Below are positions 22,590 through 35,119 of a stretch of 64,000 nucleotides of DNA, in pieces (within the stretch, counting starts at the first letter, position 1; each line of letters starts with the position of its first letter). The position numbers and the translations under genes were made by a program. This DNA comes from Lepeophtheirus salmonis. Taxonomy: Eukaryota; Arthropoda; Copepoda; Siphonostomatoida; Caligidae. The DNA lies in the NCBI RefSeq assembly GCF_016086655.4, contig NC_052138.2, positions 37,397,403 to 37,461,402 of the forward strand, written 5' to 3'. A model generated the notes under the pieces. The model did not search any database, was not told where the DNA came from, and saw nothing but the letters and a program-made list of their open reading frames with translations.

Positions 22590-23110
22590 AAACAGTACGA
22601 TACTAAAATTGTATTGGAACTGTATACGCAGCTCCACTCCGTGATAACAAAATTAAGTCGCCGATGACATCACATAGTGGCCATACAACAGTGAACCATG
22701 TCCATTTCACTTTTTGACAATTTAAAAAGTCTATTAAATAAAATATTTTTTTAAAGGATCATTAATGGTCACTCCACTCTTAAAAACAGTGCAAAGAGAC
22801 TGTAACCCCTGCCCCTCCCGAAAGAAAGTTGTCCTAAATCATAATAATCTTGTTTAACCCTGAGGAACTGCAGCCCTTCAACCAAAAAATCCTACAGACG
22901 CCCTAATAAAGTGTAGCACATGTCAATTGTACTAAACAACATTTTTGTTTTAATATAAGTATTCAAAAAAGAATTGAAAAGTACCAAAATACCGATCCTT
23001 TTTTGGTACCGGAATCCGTAAGAAAGGTCTATATCGTGATTACAATGAGAAAAGATTTACATTATGGATGAGGAATTATAGGAAAAACTTTAATTCACCC
23101 ATGTACTTGT
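22590..23110. repeat. tandem duplication, unit A
   Basis: Unit A and unit B share an ordered series of blocks: 'cgatgacatcac..agtggcca', then 'taaataaaatatt', then AACCCCTGCCCCTCCCG, then ACATTATGGATGAGGAATT. Offsets between corresponding blocks are about 430-540, so indels have accumulated. No coding signal was seen. Confidence 0.6.
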
Positions 23111-23139
23111 TTTTTGTATTTTCAAAAAATTATTGTTGA

Positions 23140-23560
23140 CTAGTGAGTGAATAAGGATTCTACACTCAGCTCAGCTACGTCATAAAATAAATTGGGCACC
23201 AATGACGTAAGCCAGAGGGCCACAACCATCCTACTTATAGAGAATTTAAAAAATGTAGTTAATAAAATATTGTTTAATATGATTGTTCATGGGCCTCCAC
23301 TTTCAAAAACGGTACACGGAGCCTCTAACACATCAAATTTATAATCCCTGCTCCTCCCATAACAAAACTATTCTGAATTAAAAAAATCAATAATAAAAAT
23401 ATTATCTTATAAATAAAAAAGTTATCAAATTTTTGAAAACACCCTCGAAACAAACAAAAACTATATAATATATAAATAAACTTTGAATATATACATTATG
23501 AATGAGGAATTCAATAAAAAACTTTGATTCGAGCATGGACTTTATTTTGTATCTCATATG
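23140..23560. repeat. tandem duplication, unit B
   Basis: The counterpart of unit A: CACCAATGACGTAAGCCAG, then AATAAAATATTGTTTAATAT, then TAATCCCTGCTCCTCCC, then ACATTATGAATGAGGAATT, in the same order and orientation. Divergence is visible in every block, so the duplication is old. Confidence 0.6.
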
Positions 23561-23569
23561 TATTGCATA

Positions 23570-25620
23570 GACTTAAAAACAGAAAAAGTTGTACGGTAAA
23601 TAATCACAAAAATATATGAATAGTAACATTTAAATAATTGTACATTACAAAATTAGATGTTTATTCATTCAAATTCCAAATAAAGATTAAAGTGTGTTTT
23701 TTTTTGTACACTTGAGTACACAGAGGAAATCGTACAGTTTATAGTACAAACTTTTTCCTTTAAAATACATATAGTCCATATATTTATATCTTATCTAAGT
23801 TTTTTATATAAGTCTATGGGTTATTGATTCTTTGTATCCAAAGATAAAATAGATACTTAAGACGACTTTTTTATTCATGAGATGATTATAAAAGGAGGTG
23901 TATAAAATATGTCCTAAAAGGCGGTAGCTTTTTCTACCAAACATTCCAGAAATTGTGAGGATTAGCACCTTCATTTACGGTTTCTTTTACTTTGACACAC
24001 TGCCAGGACATTTTCCATACATCACAGATTATAAATTAAAAAGAGCTCCAAGATGAGCCTCACATGTGCAACTCTGATGATTATTTTTCTCTATAAATTG
24101 AACTGGATGAATCAAAGCTTTAAGCCAAGTAGTAGAAACGAAAAGTACCTTTTATGAAGGGACTTCAAACGTCTTTGCTTTTTGTTTATTTAAAGCATTC
24201 AATTACTTGTAGTACTTAATAAGTTTGTTCATGGCACAATTTTTTGTAAATGTCGGTAAGTTGCACCTTTTCCAAACAATTGAACTTAATTGATAACGAC
24301 TCCAGCTTGTTTTACATCTAAATTTCTTTTACCTTGTATTTGATGATGGTATAATGAAACTTTTTTATATAGTGAAAATATACTGCTGGTTAGATTGATG
24401 ATTCCATATTTCCGTACAGCTTTTAGAAGCAGATTTAACTTTAAAGTTACCATAAATAGCTCAAACTTGTATATTTATTAAGAAAAATTCCTAAATTATA
24501 CCAAAAAGGAACCTAAAATATAAAAGAAAAATTAGTTTAAAACACCAGAAAGTAAAATATTGAGATTCAGTTGTATCAGAATGAAAATATAGGTCAAACA
24601 AAATAATATAATGCATAGAATTAGTCAGATTCAGTTAAACATAAAGTTTTCATTTGCTGAAACTATAAAATTTGTAGCAATTTTTCACTTCAAAATCGAG
24701 TAAACCTTTAAACTTCTAGGGCTAGCTGAGTTTTTATTTTTTGGATAATTTTGGGTCTTTTTTGGGGATATTAAGATGTTTCGTGTACTTAAGTGAGTGC
24801 AACTGAGTTTATTTAAACAAACTACAGGATCTATCGTTAAAACAAATAGTTCAATTGTCATAAAAACTGATTGTTATTAAAAGTTCAACACAAAGTATAA
24901 AAACACAAGAATACGGACAGCATGATCTTGTGAACATAATGGCACTTATTTTGCGTAGTGCACTTTATATATTATTGAACTTTGCACACACAAAAAATCA
25001 GATCTCAACATCAAACTAAGTGATTTGCAAAAAGTCAATTTTGAAACAACTAGCTCCCCTCATCTCCCAATAGCATTACATAATTTCAACTCTATAAATG
25101 TCTTCTATAATCATACTAAAATAGAATATTGAGCTTTAATATATATATGACTGGCCAACACAATTTTTCTTGCATGGGGTTTTTAAAGTGAATCTAACTC
25201 CATTTTGGGTTGATTCCCAATCTTTCATTAGTTTTTGCCTATCACATCAAGGTTTTGAATAACAGGGTAATGGAAAAATACTACAACACATACCAAAAAT
25301 CCTTAATTTACGAGAGAAAAATAATACATTATTTTTTGTTTTTTTGTGATTTTATTTGCATATTGGCTTCTAATTTCAATCTGTCACTAGTTGTTGGTTA
25401 TCACATGAGGTTTCTGAACTCTAGGTTGATTAAAAGGTTTTATTTTATTTTTCAATACAAGACACAACAATCTAATTTTGTTTAAACATACAAAACTAAA
25501 AAAAATACAAAACATGAAAGTACTAACACATATTTGACAAAATTCAATATTATTACAAATATAGAATATTATATCAAACTAGTAGATGCAGGAACAGTAT
25601 ATTTTTGTTTGTAGACAAAC
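23570..25620. other. AT-rich stretch without recognised gene
   Basis: Nothing was recognised. A plus-strand open frame at 25210-25485 contains two similar 'SLVxxYHxxxLNxRxxxxxY' readings about 170 bases apart (near 25224 and 25389), so there is a small imperfect internal repeat, but no protein family was recognised. Confidence 0.35.
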
Positions 25621-25623
25621 ATA

Positions 25624-27322
25624 TTAGTTCATTTTTGGGGTAAACTTCCTTTTTGATGACGCCCTCTTATGTAGAGCATCTGAATGATCCCTCATCAAAC
25701 TCCAGTAGTAATCAGCCATCATATGCGAGTTCCAACGACCTTGATATCTGTCTTCCGTGACTTTAATGTCTTGGTGGAACCTCTTACCTTGTTCGTCGCT
25801 AACATTTCCAAGGTTCTCTGGAAACGTGTTCAGGTGACCGTGTAAGTAGTGCAGTTTGATCCTCATTCTGCACCCGAGCTCTCGTAGACTAAGGATAAGT
25901 TCATCCACAATCTCTGGATAATTGTCGTTTTTCTTGTTCCCAAGAAAACCCTGCACCACATTAGTAAATGCAGTCCATGCTCGAGATTCGACAGCGTTCA
26001 TCCTCTCAATGAAATGTATGTCCCTGAGTGATGTTCTGATCTGGGGGGTTGTCGAATATCCCTACCCTTTTTCTTCGCATCACTAGAACGCGGAAAGGTT
26101 GAACATATGTATTGAAAACAATCACCATTGGGATCAAGAGCTTTTACATACTGCTTCATAATACCGAGTTTGATGTGCAATTGTGGAAGGAAGATGTTTT
26201 TTCGATCAACTAGTGGTTCATTAATGACATTCTTCTCTCCAGGTACCAACGTATGCCTTGATGGCCATTCCATTCTAACCCAGTGATCCTTGTCAGCTCT
26301 ACTGTCCCAGTAGCAAAGGAAACAAGGGTATCTTCGTGTAACCTCCTTGTTGACCCAAAAGGAATTTCACTATTTTTAAATCAACACAGATGATCGAGGT
26401 ATTTCAATCGTTCAAGTACTATTTTGATGTTTCCATACTCCTCCTTCACGGAGGCTGAGTGTCCAATAGGGATACATCCATATATGTTACCATTGTGAAG
26501 TAAAACACACTTTAAACTTCTTTTTGAGCTATCAATAAAGAGTCTCCACTCACTTGAATGATACGCAGATAATCCCATAGCCACAAGAAGCCCTTCCATG
26601 TCACTGCAGTATACAAAGTGATTGTCGGAATCAAAGAACTTCCTCACTTCTGCATCTCTGTTACGATAAAATGTTACTCTTGTGCTCTGAGCAAGCATGT
26701 TTCGCTCTTGCAGTCTGGAAGCCAACAACTCAGCAGATTGTTTAGGTAAATTCAAATCTCGAATCAGGTCATTCAATTCAGGTTAACTATACAGAAAAGG
26801 TTGAACAAACAATGAACCCAATGCTGTGTAATTTGCATCTGTATCTTCTTCATCATCATCATCGACTGAAGTATGTGTTTCATCATCAATATCTGCTAAC
26901 TTGGTGAAAACTATTACTGTTATTTCGTCCGAATGAGGAACTGGCCGTACTGCAGAGGAGATGCTAGGGTATGTCATGTATCGCTTGTTCTTTTTATTGA
27001 ATCCTTTAACATTTACAACGCAGAAGTAGCAATCATCTAGGTGGTTTGTTGGTTCTCTCCAAATCATCGGCACACCAAATTTGAGCTTAGCATTTTTTCC
27101 TTCAAACCAAGATCTCAGAGTTTCGAGACAAGTCGTGCATTCCATGTGAGGTGCTCATTTTTTGTTTTGGTCTCCAAGCGGTACTTTAAAATAAGCAAGT
27201 TACACACTCTTAACGAAGTGAGTTAGGTTCCGTCTTTGAGGTGATAAAGTGAAGCATCCACAGATATAGCAGAATATATCTCGGTCGCTACAGCACTTTC
27301 TTCTCCATGAGGATGTAGACAT
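25624..27322 (-). pseudogene. pseudogene of a multi-copy invertebrate protein family of unknown function
   Basis: Reading from the ATG at 27322, a Cys-rich opening (SDRDIFCYICGCFTLSPQRR, then TCLETLRSWFEGK) is followed by a conserved block (FGVPMIWREPTNHLDDCYFC, YPSISSAVRPVPH). An acidic linker follows (DDDDEEDTD near 26860). A long second region contains LNLPKQSAELLASRLQERN, WRLFIDSSKRSLKCVLLHNG, LKIVKFLLGQQGGYTK, LVPGEKNVI, QLHIKLGIMKQYVKALD, FLGNKKNDNYPEIVD, LHYLHGHLNTFPENLG, SDEQGKRFHQDIKV and YQGRWNSHMMADYYWSLMRD. The same order is familiar from many uncharacterised arthropod and cnidarian proteins (recalled, not searched). It is broken by in-frame stops near 27200, 27150 and 26780 and by frame changes near 26330 and 26050. 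Function is unknown. The repeated nature of the family and the setting hint at a mobile origin, but no TIRs were found. Confidence 0.8.
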
Positions 27323-27329
27323 GGCTAGC

Positions 27330-28116
27330 TTATACACTTATACAGATGTGTTCGGATTTCGTAAACAGCTATGATGGTGATTTAAAAAATATTTAATATA
27401 TAATCTCCAACGTTTACTAAATCCAAATGAGAGTAACACAAGAAATAATATCCAATGAGAGTTTTACTAGTATAGATTGGATTAAATAAAGGATATATTG
27501 GTTGCTAAAGGAAGAGCTGGCACACATCGAGATATATATTAAAATATGTTAAGTACTCGCGTCAAAGAGAGAGAAAGATACAAACATAACAGGAACACAT
27601 GGTATCATTATAGGTTTTTTTATGTAAACATCCACAAATATTAAATATCAGATATCACAAAAACTTGATGTGAAGTGGCAAATCTAAGCATATATTCGGA
27701 ATTAGCAGCCCAAAATCTATAAGAATCCGTTGTCAAAGTCCATGCAAGAGAAAGAAAAAAACCTTTGTTGACCAGTGTAATGATTCATCTCACATAGTTA
27801 TTATTTATTCAGAACTTAGGGGATTATAAAACAATACTTTTGTTATAAAATAATTTGAACTTAATTTAAAAATAGTGTCAAATGTCTAATTAAAATTATT
27901 TTTTTCCTATATTTGTTTGTTTATTTATTCATATTTGCTATGTCATCTAACAAAATTATCACATATAAAGATTATCGTTTCTTTTTTCACAATGAAGTAC
28001 TAAAAATATTTTTTTTAAATAAAAAGGGCTTCTTTTGCATTTTATAATGTACCTATATATAACTTCTCAGCAACATATTCTATGTATAAGAGATAATGTA
28101 ATAATTTTCAGAAGGT

Positions 28117-28147
<31 letters not shown>

Positions 28148-28400
28148 AAAATAAAGGTTCAATTAATTCCAAGGATAAAGTAATTATTAGGTCCTTGAGG
28201 TGTTTATTTTTGGTAATATTATGATGATGAAAGTAACTATATGAAGATTTTTATGTTACTTTACTTTAAGAGGTACCTCACCTGCTCAGCGTGTTGGAAT
28301 TAATCGATATATATATTGCTGAAATTTTATAAAATATAACCTCCCATTATGTAAAAATAAAAGAAACCAAAAAATAAACTTTGTCACTTTGACAAATTCG
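27330..28400. other. AT-rich stretch with a long T-run
   Basis: No gene was recognised. An uninterrupted T-run of about 24 bases lies at 28117-28140. Nothing else distinguishes the segment. Confidence 0.4.
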
Positions 28401-28404
28401 AATA

Positions 28405-28590
28405 ATATTATGAAGGAGAGCAGCAAAGAGGCGTTGACTTTGTCATAGATCAGCATTGGGTAGTTATGAGAGGATAGGAATAAATAAAAATCCCACGCAG
28501 GGACATATAGGCCAGAATAACTCAGATGGCCATCCTCAATTCTACTTAAAGTCCAACGAGGAATTTCCAACACTCATAACAAATGTTGTG
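28405..28590 (+). repeat. dispersed repeat R1, copy
   Basis: The blocks are in order: AGGAGAGCAGCAAAGAGG, then GGTAGTTATGAGAGGATAGG, AATCCCACGCAGGGACATAT, ATAACTCAGATGGCCATCC and TTCTACTTAAAGTCCAACG. The antisense frame at 28286-28573 is a shadow. Confidence 0.65.
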
Positions 28591-28969
28591 TATGACCTTA
28601 TTTATTTGATCCAGTTTAGCCCAGTCTAATGACCGGTCCTATTGGTCTTTGGGACCTTTCCTTACGACGGTAAGTACTTGTGTTACGTCATCAAAGGCCG
28701 ACACAACATTACTTATAACTCCTTAAGCCAATCCTAATTTGTGACCTCCATCATTCATGAGCACACGCATTAGTGATTTCCTTATACTTGGATATGCTCC
28801 TTTCAAGAATTAATGAATAATTATTACAGCATTAGAAAATATTTTTTTAAATTTTACATGGAGATTTTTTTGCACGCGTTAGTTCATATATTATAAAATG
28901 ATTTCAATAACTTTTTGGGGTTATCTGACTCTGCAAAGAAAGAAGTTGCAGGAATTGAATAATTTTAGA

Positions 28970-29630
28970 GACGTTAGATAATTTTGCCTTACACTATTCT
29001 TCCTTTAACTATTTCAGCTAAGGACATCTTGCCTTAGAGCTATATTGCCTCAATGATATTTTGCCTATATTTTACATAAAAAGATTTATACTTTAAATTT
29101 TTTTTTTTATCGTTAAAATTGATGTTCCTTTGGAATTTTAATCAAAATATATAATGAGTATTAATATAAAACGCATTAAATTATTGTTTTCTGTTCCAAA
29201 AATGATTAAATCATACTCCAAAATTTAAATTAATATACCAACAAAATCTAACTATATAATTAATTCAAAGTAGAGACAAAAAAGATAATAGAACTAACAA
29301 ATACGACAAGGATTCGAATGGAATAGTAGCTAATCACTTCATTGTTAGTAATTATCATTAGAGATTATGGATTATTCATACGAGAAAAGACACATGGATT
29401 GACAAACAAGCATAATATTAGACAAGAGCATAATTTCACCCTTATTCTAACAGAAAACAAAACATTTAATGTATTTGATAACATATTACATATTCTGATT
29501 TAAAAATTCAAAAAGAATCTTAATTTAAACCAAAAATAAAAAATAATGACTTATAAACTTTATTTATTTATAAATTAAGACGATATATTCTTGAGGTAAA
29601 ATGTTCAAAGGCAAAATTATCAGAACCCCT
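28970..29630. mobile_element. candidate DNA element with inverted ends carrying iterated TTTTGCCTTA-type motifs
   Basis: The left side reads GATAATTTTGCCTTACACT at about 28976, followed by further units CTTGCCTTAGAG, TATTGCCTCAATG and ATATTTTGCCTA down to about 29067. The right side, inverted from 29630, reads TTCTGATAATTTTGCCTTTG then AACATTTTACCTC. The units differ in spacing, as in the elements at 40095 and 49191. The interior is AT-rich with no recognised coding region. Exact borders and target duplication could not be fixed. Confidence 0.45.
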
Positions 29631-29639
29631 TTTTTCCAT

Positions 29640-32600
29640 ATTTCAGATGCGAAAATATTATAACTGTAATCTGTTATGAAATTATTCAGTGCAAAACCAT
29701 GATATGTGTCTTTAAAAAACAGAAAGTGGACACTTGTCATTGCTAAAAACTATAAACTTAAAAATATTCTATGATATATATGTGAAAATAAAAATTCAAA
29801 TTTGTAGGATAGTTCATTAAATTTTATTTTGTTTTTATAGCATACCGTTCATTTTTACAGAACTCTATGAATGAGTGAACACAATTTAGTTTTTTTTTAT
29901 TTTATTATTATTTCGATCGTCTTGTCTTCTCTTTCCTTAGAGTCTCTTTACTGTAAACATTTTACAAATATTATATGTATTTATAGATACATACATATGT
30001 TATAAATTATAAATAGTTTTCTGGCCTAATGAAATGAGTTTCTTTTATGTACATATAAATATCAAGAAGAGACAAGTTCTTAATAAATACTGATTATATA
30101 ATTTAACGTTTCTGCAAAATTATTAATTTTACATTATGCAGTGAAGTTTGATCGTTATTTATCTGCAAATAACATTCTTTTTTTTTTGTATGTCAAGGTT
30201 TAAACGTATACTCAAACATACGAAATAAAATTTATTTAATATGTAAACAGTTTATGCTCTTTCATACATGTAAGGGTGGGCAGAATTATCTGAACAATTT
30301 TTTCAAGTAAGTTTAAATAAAAGTAGATGGGTTTTAAGACAAAATTTAAAAGAGATGAAATTTAAATTGTACAGTTAGATATTGTATATTTTAATACTAT
30401 TAACCTCGGTATTTATCAACAAATGTAAACGAGACATAAAGGATGAGGAGGCCTTTATTATATTTTTCTTGTTGAAGCAGTACATGTTCCTCGTCGAATA
30501 TTTAATTTACTGAAAGAAATATTATTGCTGTTCTGAGAAAAAACAAATTGGATTTGAATTACAATGCATAATAGTTGAAAAGAAAACTAATACACTAGAA
30601 CGTGTTGCATGGATTGTTTTTTTCCCCACAATTTTCTTACAGCAAAACAAGACTATTTATTGTGGTTGTGCCGTTTCTTTATTTGGGATATAAAATCAGT
30701 TCCATATATCGGTTCATATTCACATTTGGAGTACTTTTCTTTACAATGTAAATCCATTCTGTATAGAACTATCCTCGAACTTCAATTATTAATTATAATA
30801 GTTGAAGAATATTTAGTTACAAATAATACTACGCAATACTTTGTAGTTTCTTTTTAAGTTAATTACCACCGATGATAATTTGAAGAACGAAAGGAAATTA
30901 ATTAATGAGATATTTTTCATAGAGAAAAAGGTAGATAGGGACATAATTACCTCAACCAAAATAATATAAATATCAAAGTTAAACAAAAAATACTGATTAG
31001 TTTAGAAACATAAACTGTATGACGTCAATTAGTATCTGGGAATAGAAAGGCAAGGCACCCATTTACTGGGAATGTATTTTACTATAACCGTTGATAAAAT
31101 TTGTTAAATTTTTGCATTTCTAAGTAATACCACTTTCGAGCAATTTAGCCAAGAACTAAATGTGCTTCAACTGTCTATTTTAAGTTTGAGTTTTTAGCAT
31201 TTGGCACCAAATTCATATATAAATACTTAGATATATTTAAACTTTTGAATTTGTTGATAGAGGTTCGTAACTTTTCTATTTTAAAATTTATAGCTGCATC
31301 AAAAATAAAACAATTTTTTCATTGAGCATTTTCTATTGATATTTCTGATGTTTAACTGAAAGATGAGGTGTTTAATAACATTTTTTGCCAGATGCATGTT
31401 AAAATAAACAATAAACAGCAAAAAAAAATATTTAACATTCTTATGAGGGCATGTTTGACACCAATAGGATTTTTTCTGATTGTTTGTTTATCCAAAAAAC
31501 AATGCTGGGATTTTACCATTAAAAACAATCATTATTATCCCCTTTATAGTGTGTGGGAGTTGATTCACATACCAGTATCTGTATCTGAACTAATACATAT
31601 GTATAATCGATAATATTAAACATTATATTTAAATAAGTTATGTATAAATTATATGTTTTTTCCGTTACTTCTCTGGGATATTTATTTTAATGATTGTTTT
31701 TATCGTATTTTTAATACACCTTCTGTGTAAATTATTATAGTAATATTTTTTTTGTAGATCAGATAAAGTTTCATAAAGTAATCATTAAAGTAATACAATT
31801 GCTTACTCCATATGACCTCGTGACCTCGGAATGGTATTTAAAGTCAATAATGTATATTTCCTTTCAACTGGGTGAGGCAAAAGATTTGTGACATTTTTAA
31901 AAACTTAATAACTCAGGGAGTAATTCAATAACTTGATTATTTTTCTCTTTTGCAGAGAGCCCCGAGCTTTTTTTTCTTTTTATGTAAGTTAAATTCAAAC
32001 CATTAGATTTTATTATCATATAGCAAAAACAACAAAGGCAAGAAATTGGAACCTTACTTATCATGGAAACAGTTATTGTGGCGAAATATGGCTTAAAAGC
32101 AACTGATTACTGTATAAAGGATATTTCAACTATTCTGAATGTAATATTATGAAGTCAAATTACTAAATTATTTTTTTGTGTCTAAAAATATATTTAAAAC
32201 ATTGAGCTTGCTCTAGAATTTAGTATAATAATAATTTTCTTTATATTATCTTTTAAAAAATATAAATACAAAAATTTTGTGATGCAGTAATCACAGTTTT
32301 CATATTTGGAGAGCCTGATTTGTATATTGGGAAGGGCTTAGTTGCAGTGACTATGATTAGTAACCATTAATACAGACAAGAAAAAGTTCTTATACAACAA
32401 GTCCAATAAATTTTATAGTCTGTTGTCACAACCCCTAGTGATCTTCATAAACATATTGATAGAGTACCGTTCGTTTCTGCAGATTCCATGTGAATCCATT
32501 TCAATTCCACATGATATCATAGGACCCATATTGCTAAGGTTTTTTTTTTATCTACAACAAAAGATATTTCTAATTCATATCAAGTTTTATATTCTATGGT

Positions 32601-32865
32601 GTTAAGATTAAGTCAAGTCACAAGTCTTCAACATATTTGCTCAAATCTAATTGCAAGTCTTCAAAATATTAGCTCAAATGTAGTCGCAAGTCTCATTCAT
32701 AAATATTTTGTAAGAATAATAGTTATAATATAGAACTTGGCATATAGTGTACGACCTGTATTTAACAACCAACGCCATTTATAAAAAAATGGATTTAATC
32801 CTCCAAAACTAATTATCCAACTTTAATATAAGAAAAGGCCAAAAGAAGGCTGAGTCGAGGAAAAA
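29640..32865. other. long AT-rich stretch without recognised gene
   Basis: Open frames at 30609-30857, 31368-31613 and 32423-32605 are short, AT-driven and carry no recognisable motif. No repeat family of this window was found here. Confidence 0.45.
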
Positions 32866-32867
32866 TA

Positions 32868-32930
32868 TTATTTTTCCATATAATCGTTTTTGCCCTTAAT
32901 AACGGCCTCAATTTGACCTGGTAAAATGTA
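32868..32930 (-). pseudogene. mariner transposase C-terminus fragment
   Basis: The minus-strand reading ends YILPGQIEAVIKGKNDYMEK followed by a stop at 32868-32870. QIEAVIKGKNDYMEK is a variant of the usual R(I/L)EAVIxxxGxxIE ending of mariner-type transposases. Nothing else of the element was recognised upstream or downstream, so this is a very short relic. Confidence 0.5.
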
Positions 32931-33670
32931 CTTTTAAATCATAAAATATTATATAATTATATATTCGAAAAAAATGCATATAATTGATATACAACTCATA
33001 AAGATGAGCGGTAAACTGTGGACTTGGAAGGGTGGAAAGAGAAAAGGACATGAGAAAAGAATGTGTGGAGTGGGATTGAGTTCCAATTATATTATAATTA
33101 AAAAATAGTAGATATCAAAATACACCTAATAAGTGAAGTTGTAAAATAACCTAGGGGTATCATATATACATATTGCTCTAATATCGTGACAATATGTATA
33201 TATGTATTTATAGTTAATTTAGAAGAGGTACAAATTTTCTAGTCCATCCCCCACCCTAGTTATGATAGTGGGCATGTTTTTAATTAAAGAAATTGTGAAC
33301 ACACATTATATTTGGTCTGTCAACATAAAATAATATATACAAAAATCAAGAATTTTAGAAAATGCTAATTTATTTTTTTACTCCATATCTACATACTGTC
33401 CAAAATTTCAAATACATATTTCAGTCAATCATTGGCTTTGTATTCAAATTTGTCGAATGATCTCAGAAACCCAAGAATTTTATCTATAGTTTATTACCTT
33501 TATTTGACATTTAAAGTGAATTGATTCGGCCTCAATATCGTCTTTTATATAAAACCCATTTATTTCTCAGTATTTCATTGCAATGATCAAATTTTAGGTA
33601 GTTTGACTTGAAATGCGCAGTGTCTCTAAAGGATGATAAGAATAATTTATGGATAGAAACTGTCGATAAT

Positions 33671-33780
33671 ACAGAACGAAATGGCTCAATGGATAATGTT
33701 GTCCGGAGAAATTATTCTCTGTAACTCCATGTGCGTAGATTCGCGTTTCTGTCTCTGAAAATAAACTAAGGCACTTGCTC
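33671..33780 (+). mobile_element. tRNA-derived SINE, copy 4 (head only)
   Basis: The head AAATGGCTCAATGGATAATG (box A region) and GCGTAGATTCGCGTTTCTGT (box B region) are about 50 bases apart, like the heads of the other copies. The body is truncated soon after 33780. Confidence 0.65.
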
Positions 33781-33784
33781 TTGG

Positions 33785-34985
33785 GAATATTTTAAAGGAA
33801 ACATTTTTTAAATCAGTTGACTCTTACTAAAAATATTTCTCAAATTTCATAATTATTTTTTTTTTATTTTTTTTGTAGGAAATTAACACAATGACCAAAA
33901 ATTATCAAAATCGGTGAATTTTTCCCGGTATTGTTTATTCTACTTTTTTACAGACAAACTTTGCTTCATTTACATAGATTTGAAATTCCTGTTGGTTCTA
34001 TTAAATCGTATAATCTTGATAATAATTTATAAGCACAACTCAATTTTCTTGGCTATAAGTGACCTTTGTTATATCTAGGCCTAGGCATTAAAATGCCTAA
34101 ATATCACGAATTTTAAACGTGAGTATATAAAGAATGCATATATTTGGCAAATTTTTTTTACCAAATATGTAGATATTGTTCTTGACTATTCAAAGAACAC
34201 CTAGATGAAAAAATTCATCTTAATATCTTTATTACTTCCATATTCGGCGTTGAGCCTCTCCTTGAACTCTGAAAAGACAAGCTTTTAGCTATAAGACTCA
34301 ACAACAGCGGGTACCTGAAGGTTGGTGATTTTTTTTATTTTTCTTTATTATTAATATGTATTTATTATTCATAAAATTGATTTTTATTAGCCAGATGAGG
34401 ACCCTAAAGACAGTTGTGCGAGTGAATTTATCAATTATAATATTTGCCTACCTATCAATAATCGATTGGGTCGAATAAATAAATCTGGACTATTATTCAC
34501 CTTATGGAAAAAAAAACTCTATAGGGAAAGTAGCAATACTTTACTTTTTGGAAGTGAGAAATAAGTTCACTCATATCAAACAATTAATCAGTCAAAAATG
34601 AAAAAAATTAAAGGGTTGAAATAGCTAACATAGCTTACTTTCTTAGTGCAATTAAATATTTGCTTGGTTACTCTAAGAGCACAATTCATTATACCTACAC
34701 TCCCAAGGAAGGATGACAAGGATGTTAGAACCAAGGTGGGGCAATAAAAGTATCCCAATCCTCTTTGTCCACCTAAAACGATCTATGAGCTAAAGTCCTG
34801 AAATACTATCAGTAACTAGGCCAAAAAAAAAATCTGCAATAAGGCCGTTTCACTATCTCCAAAACTATTAATTTGGACTTAAGGATTATTTTCTTTTAAC
34901 ACTACATTTTTACAAAAAAAATATATCAATCAACGAATGAGATTCAATGATTGAAAGATATTTTTAGAGCCTATGAGATGAACGG
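33785..34985. other. AT-rich stretch without recognised gene
   Basis: Nothing was recognised. The patch at 34700-34830 is GC-richer and may belong to the mariner fragment that follows, but no reading confirmed it. Confidence 0.35.
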
Positions 34986-34990
34986 AATCG

Positions 34991-35110
34991 TGCACAGATG
35001 GACAGAATGATGGCTACGTTGTTGAAATGAGAGCCAATAGCTCTCACAAGTTCAAAATAAAGTGTACAGCTTCCATCATGGCCCTCAGAGTCATTGGGAG
35101 CTGTGGCTAG
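34991..35110 (+). pseudogene. mariner transposase central fragment
   Basis: One plus-strand frame reads CTDGQNDGYVVEMRANSS then HKFKIKCTASIMALRVIGS. This corresponds to the stretch between the first and second catalytic Asp of mariner transposases (usually QNDRxxA...KTKxPAxVMVLGVVSSDG). Two stops follow at about 35108. Neither end of the element was recognised. Confidence 0.6.
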
Positions 35111-35119
35111 TAAACTGAG

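Noticed and set aside
28117..28140. The long T-run as a LINE or SINE poly(A) tail
   Set aside because: No retroelement body was recognised on either side, and T-runs are common in this DNA.
29640..32865. Short open frames as candidate small genes
   Set aside because: They are no longer than expected in this composition and have no motif, conserved context or splice evidence.
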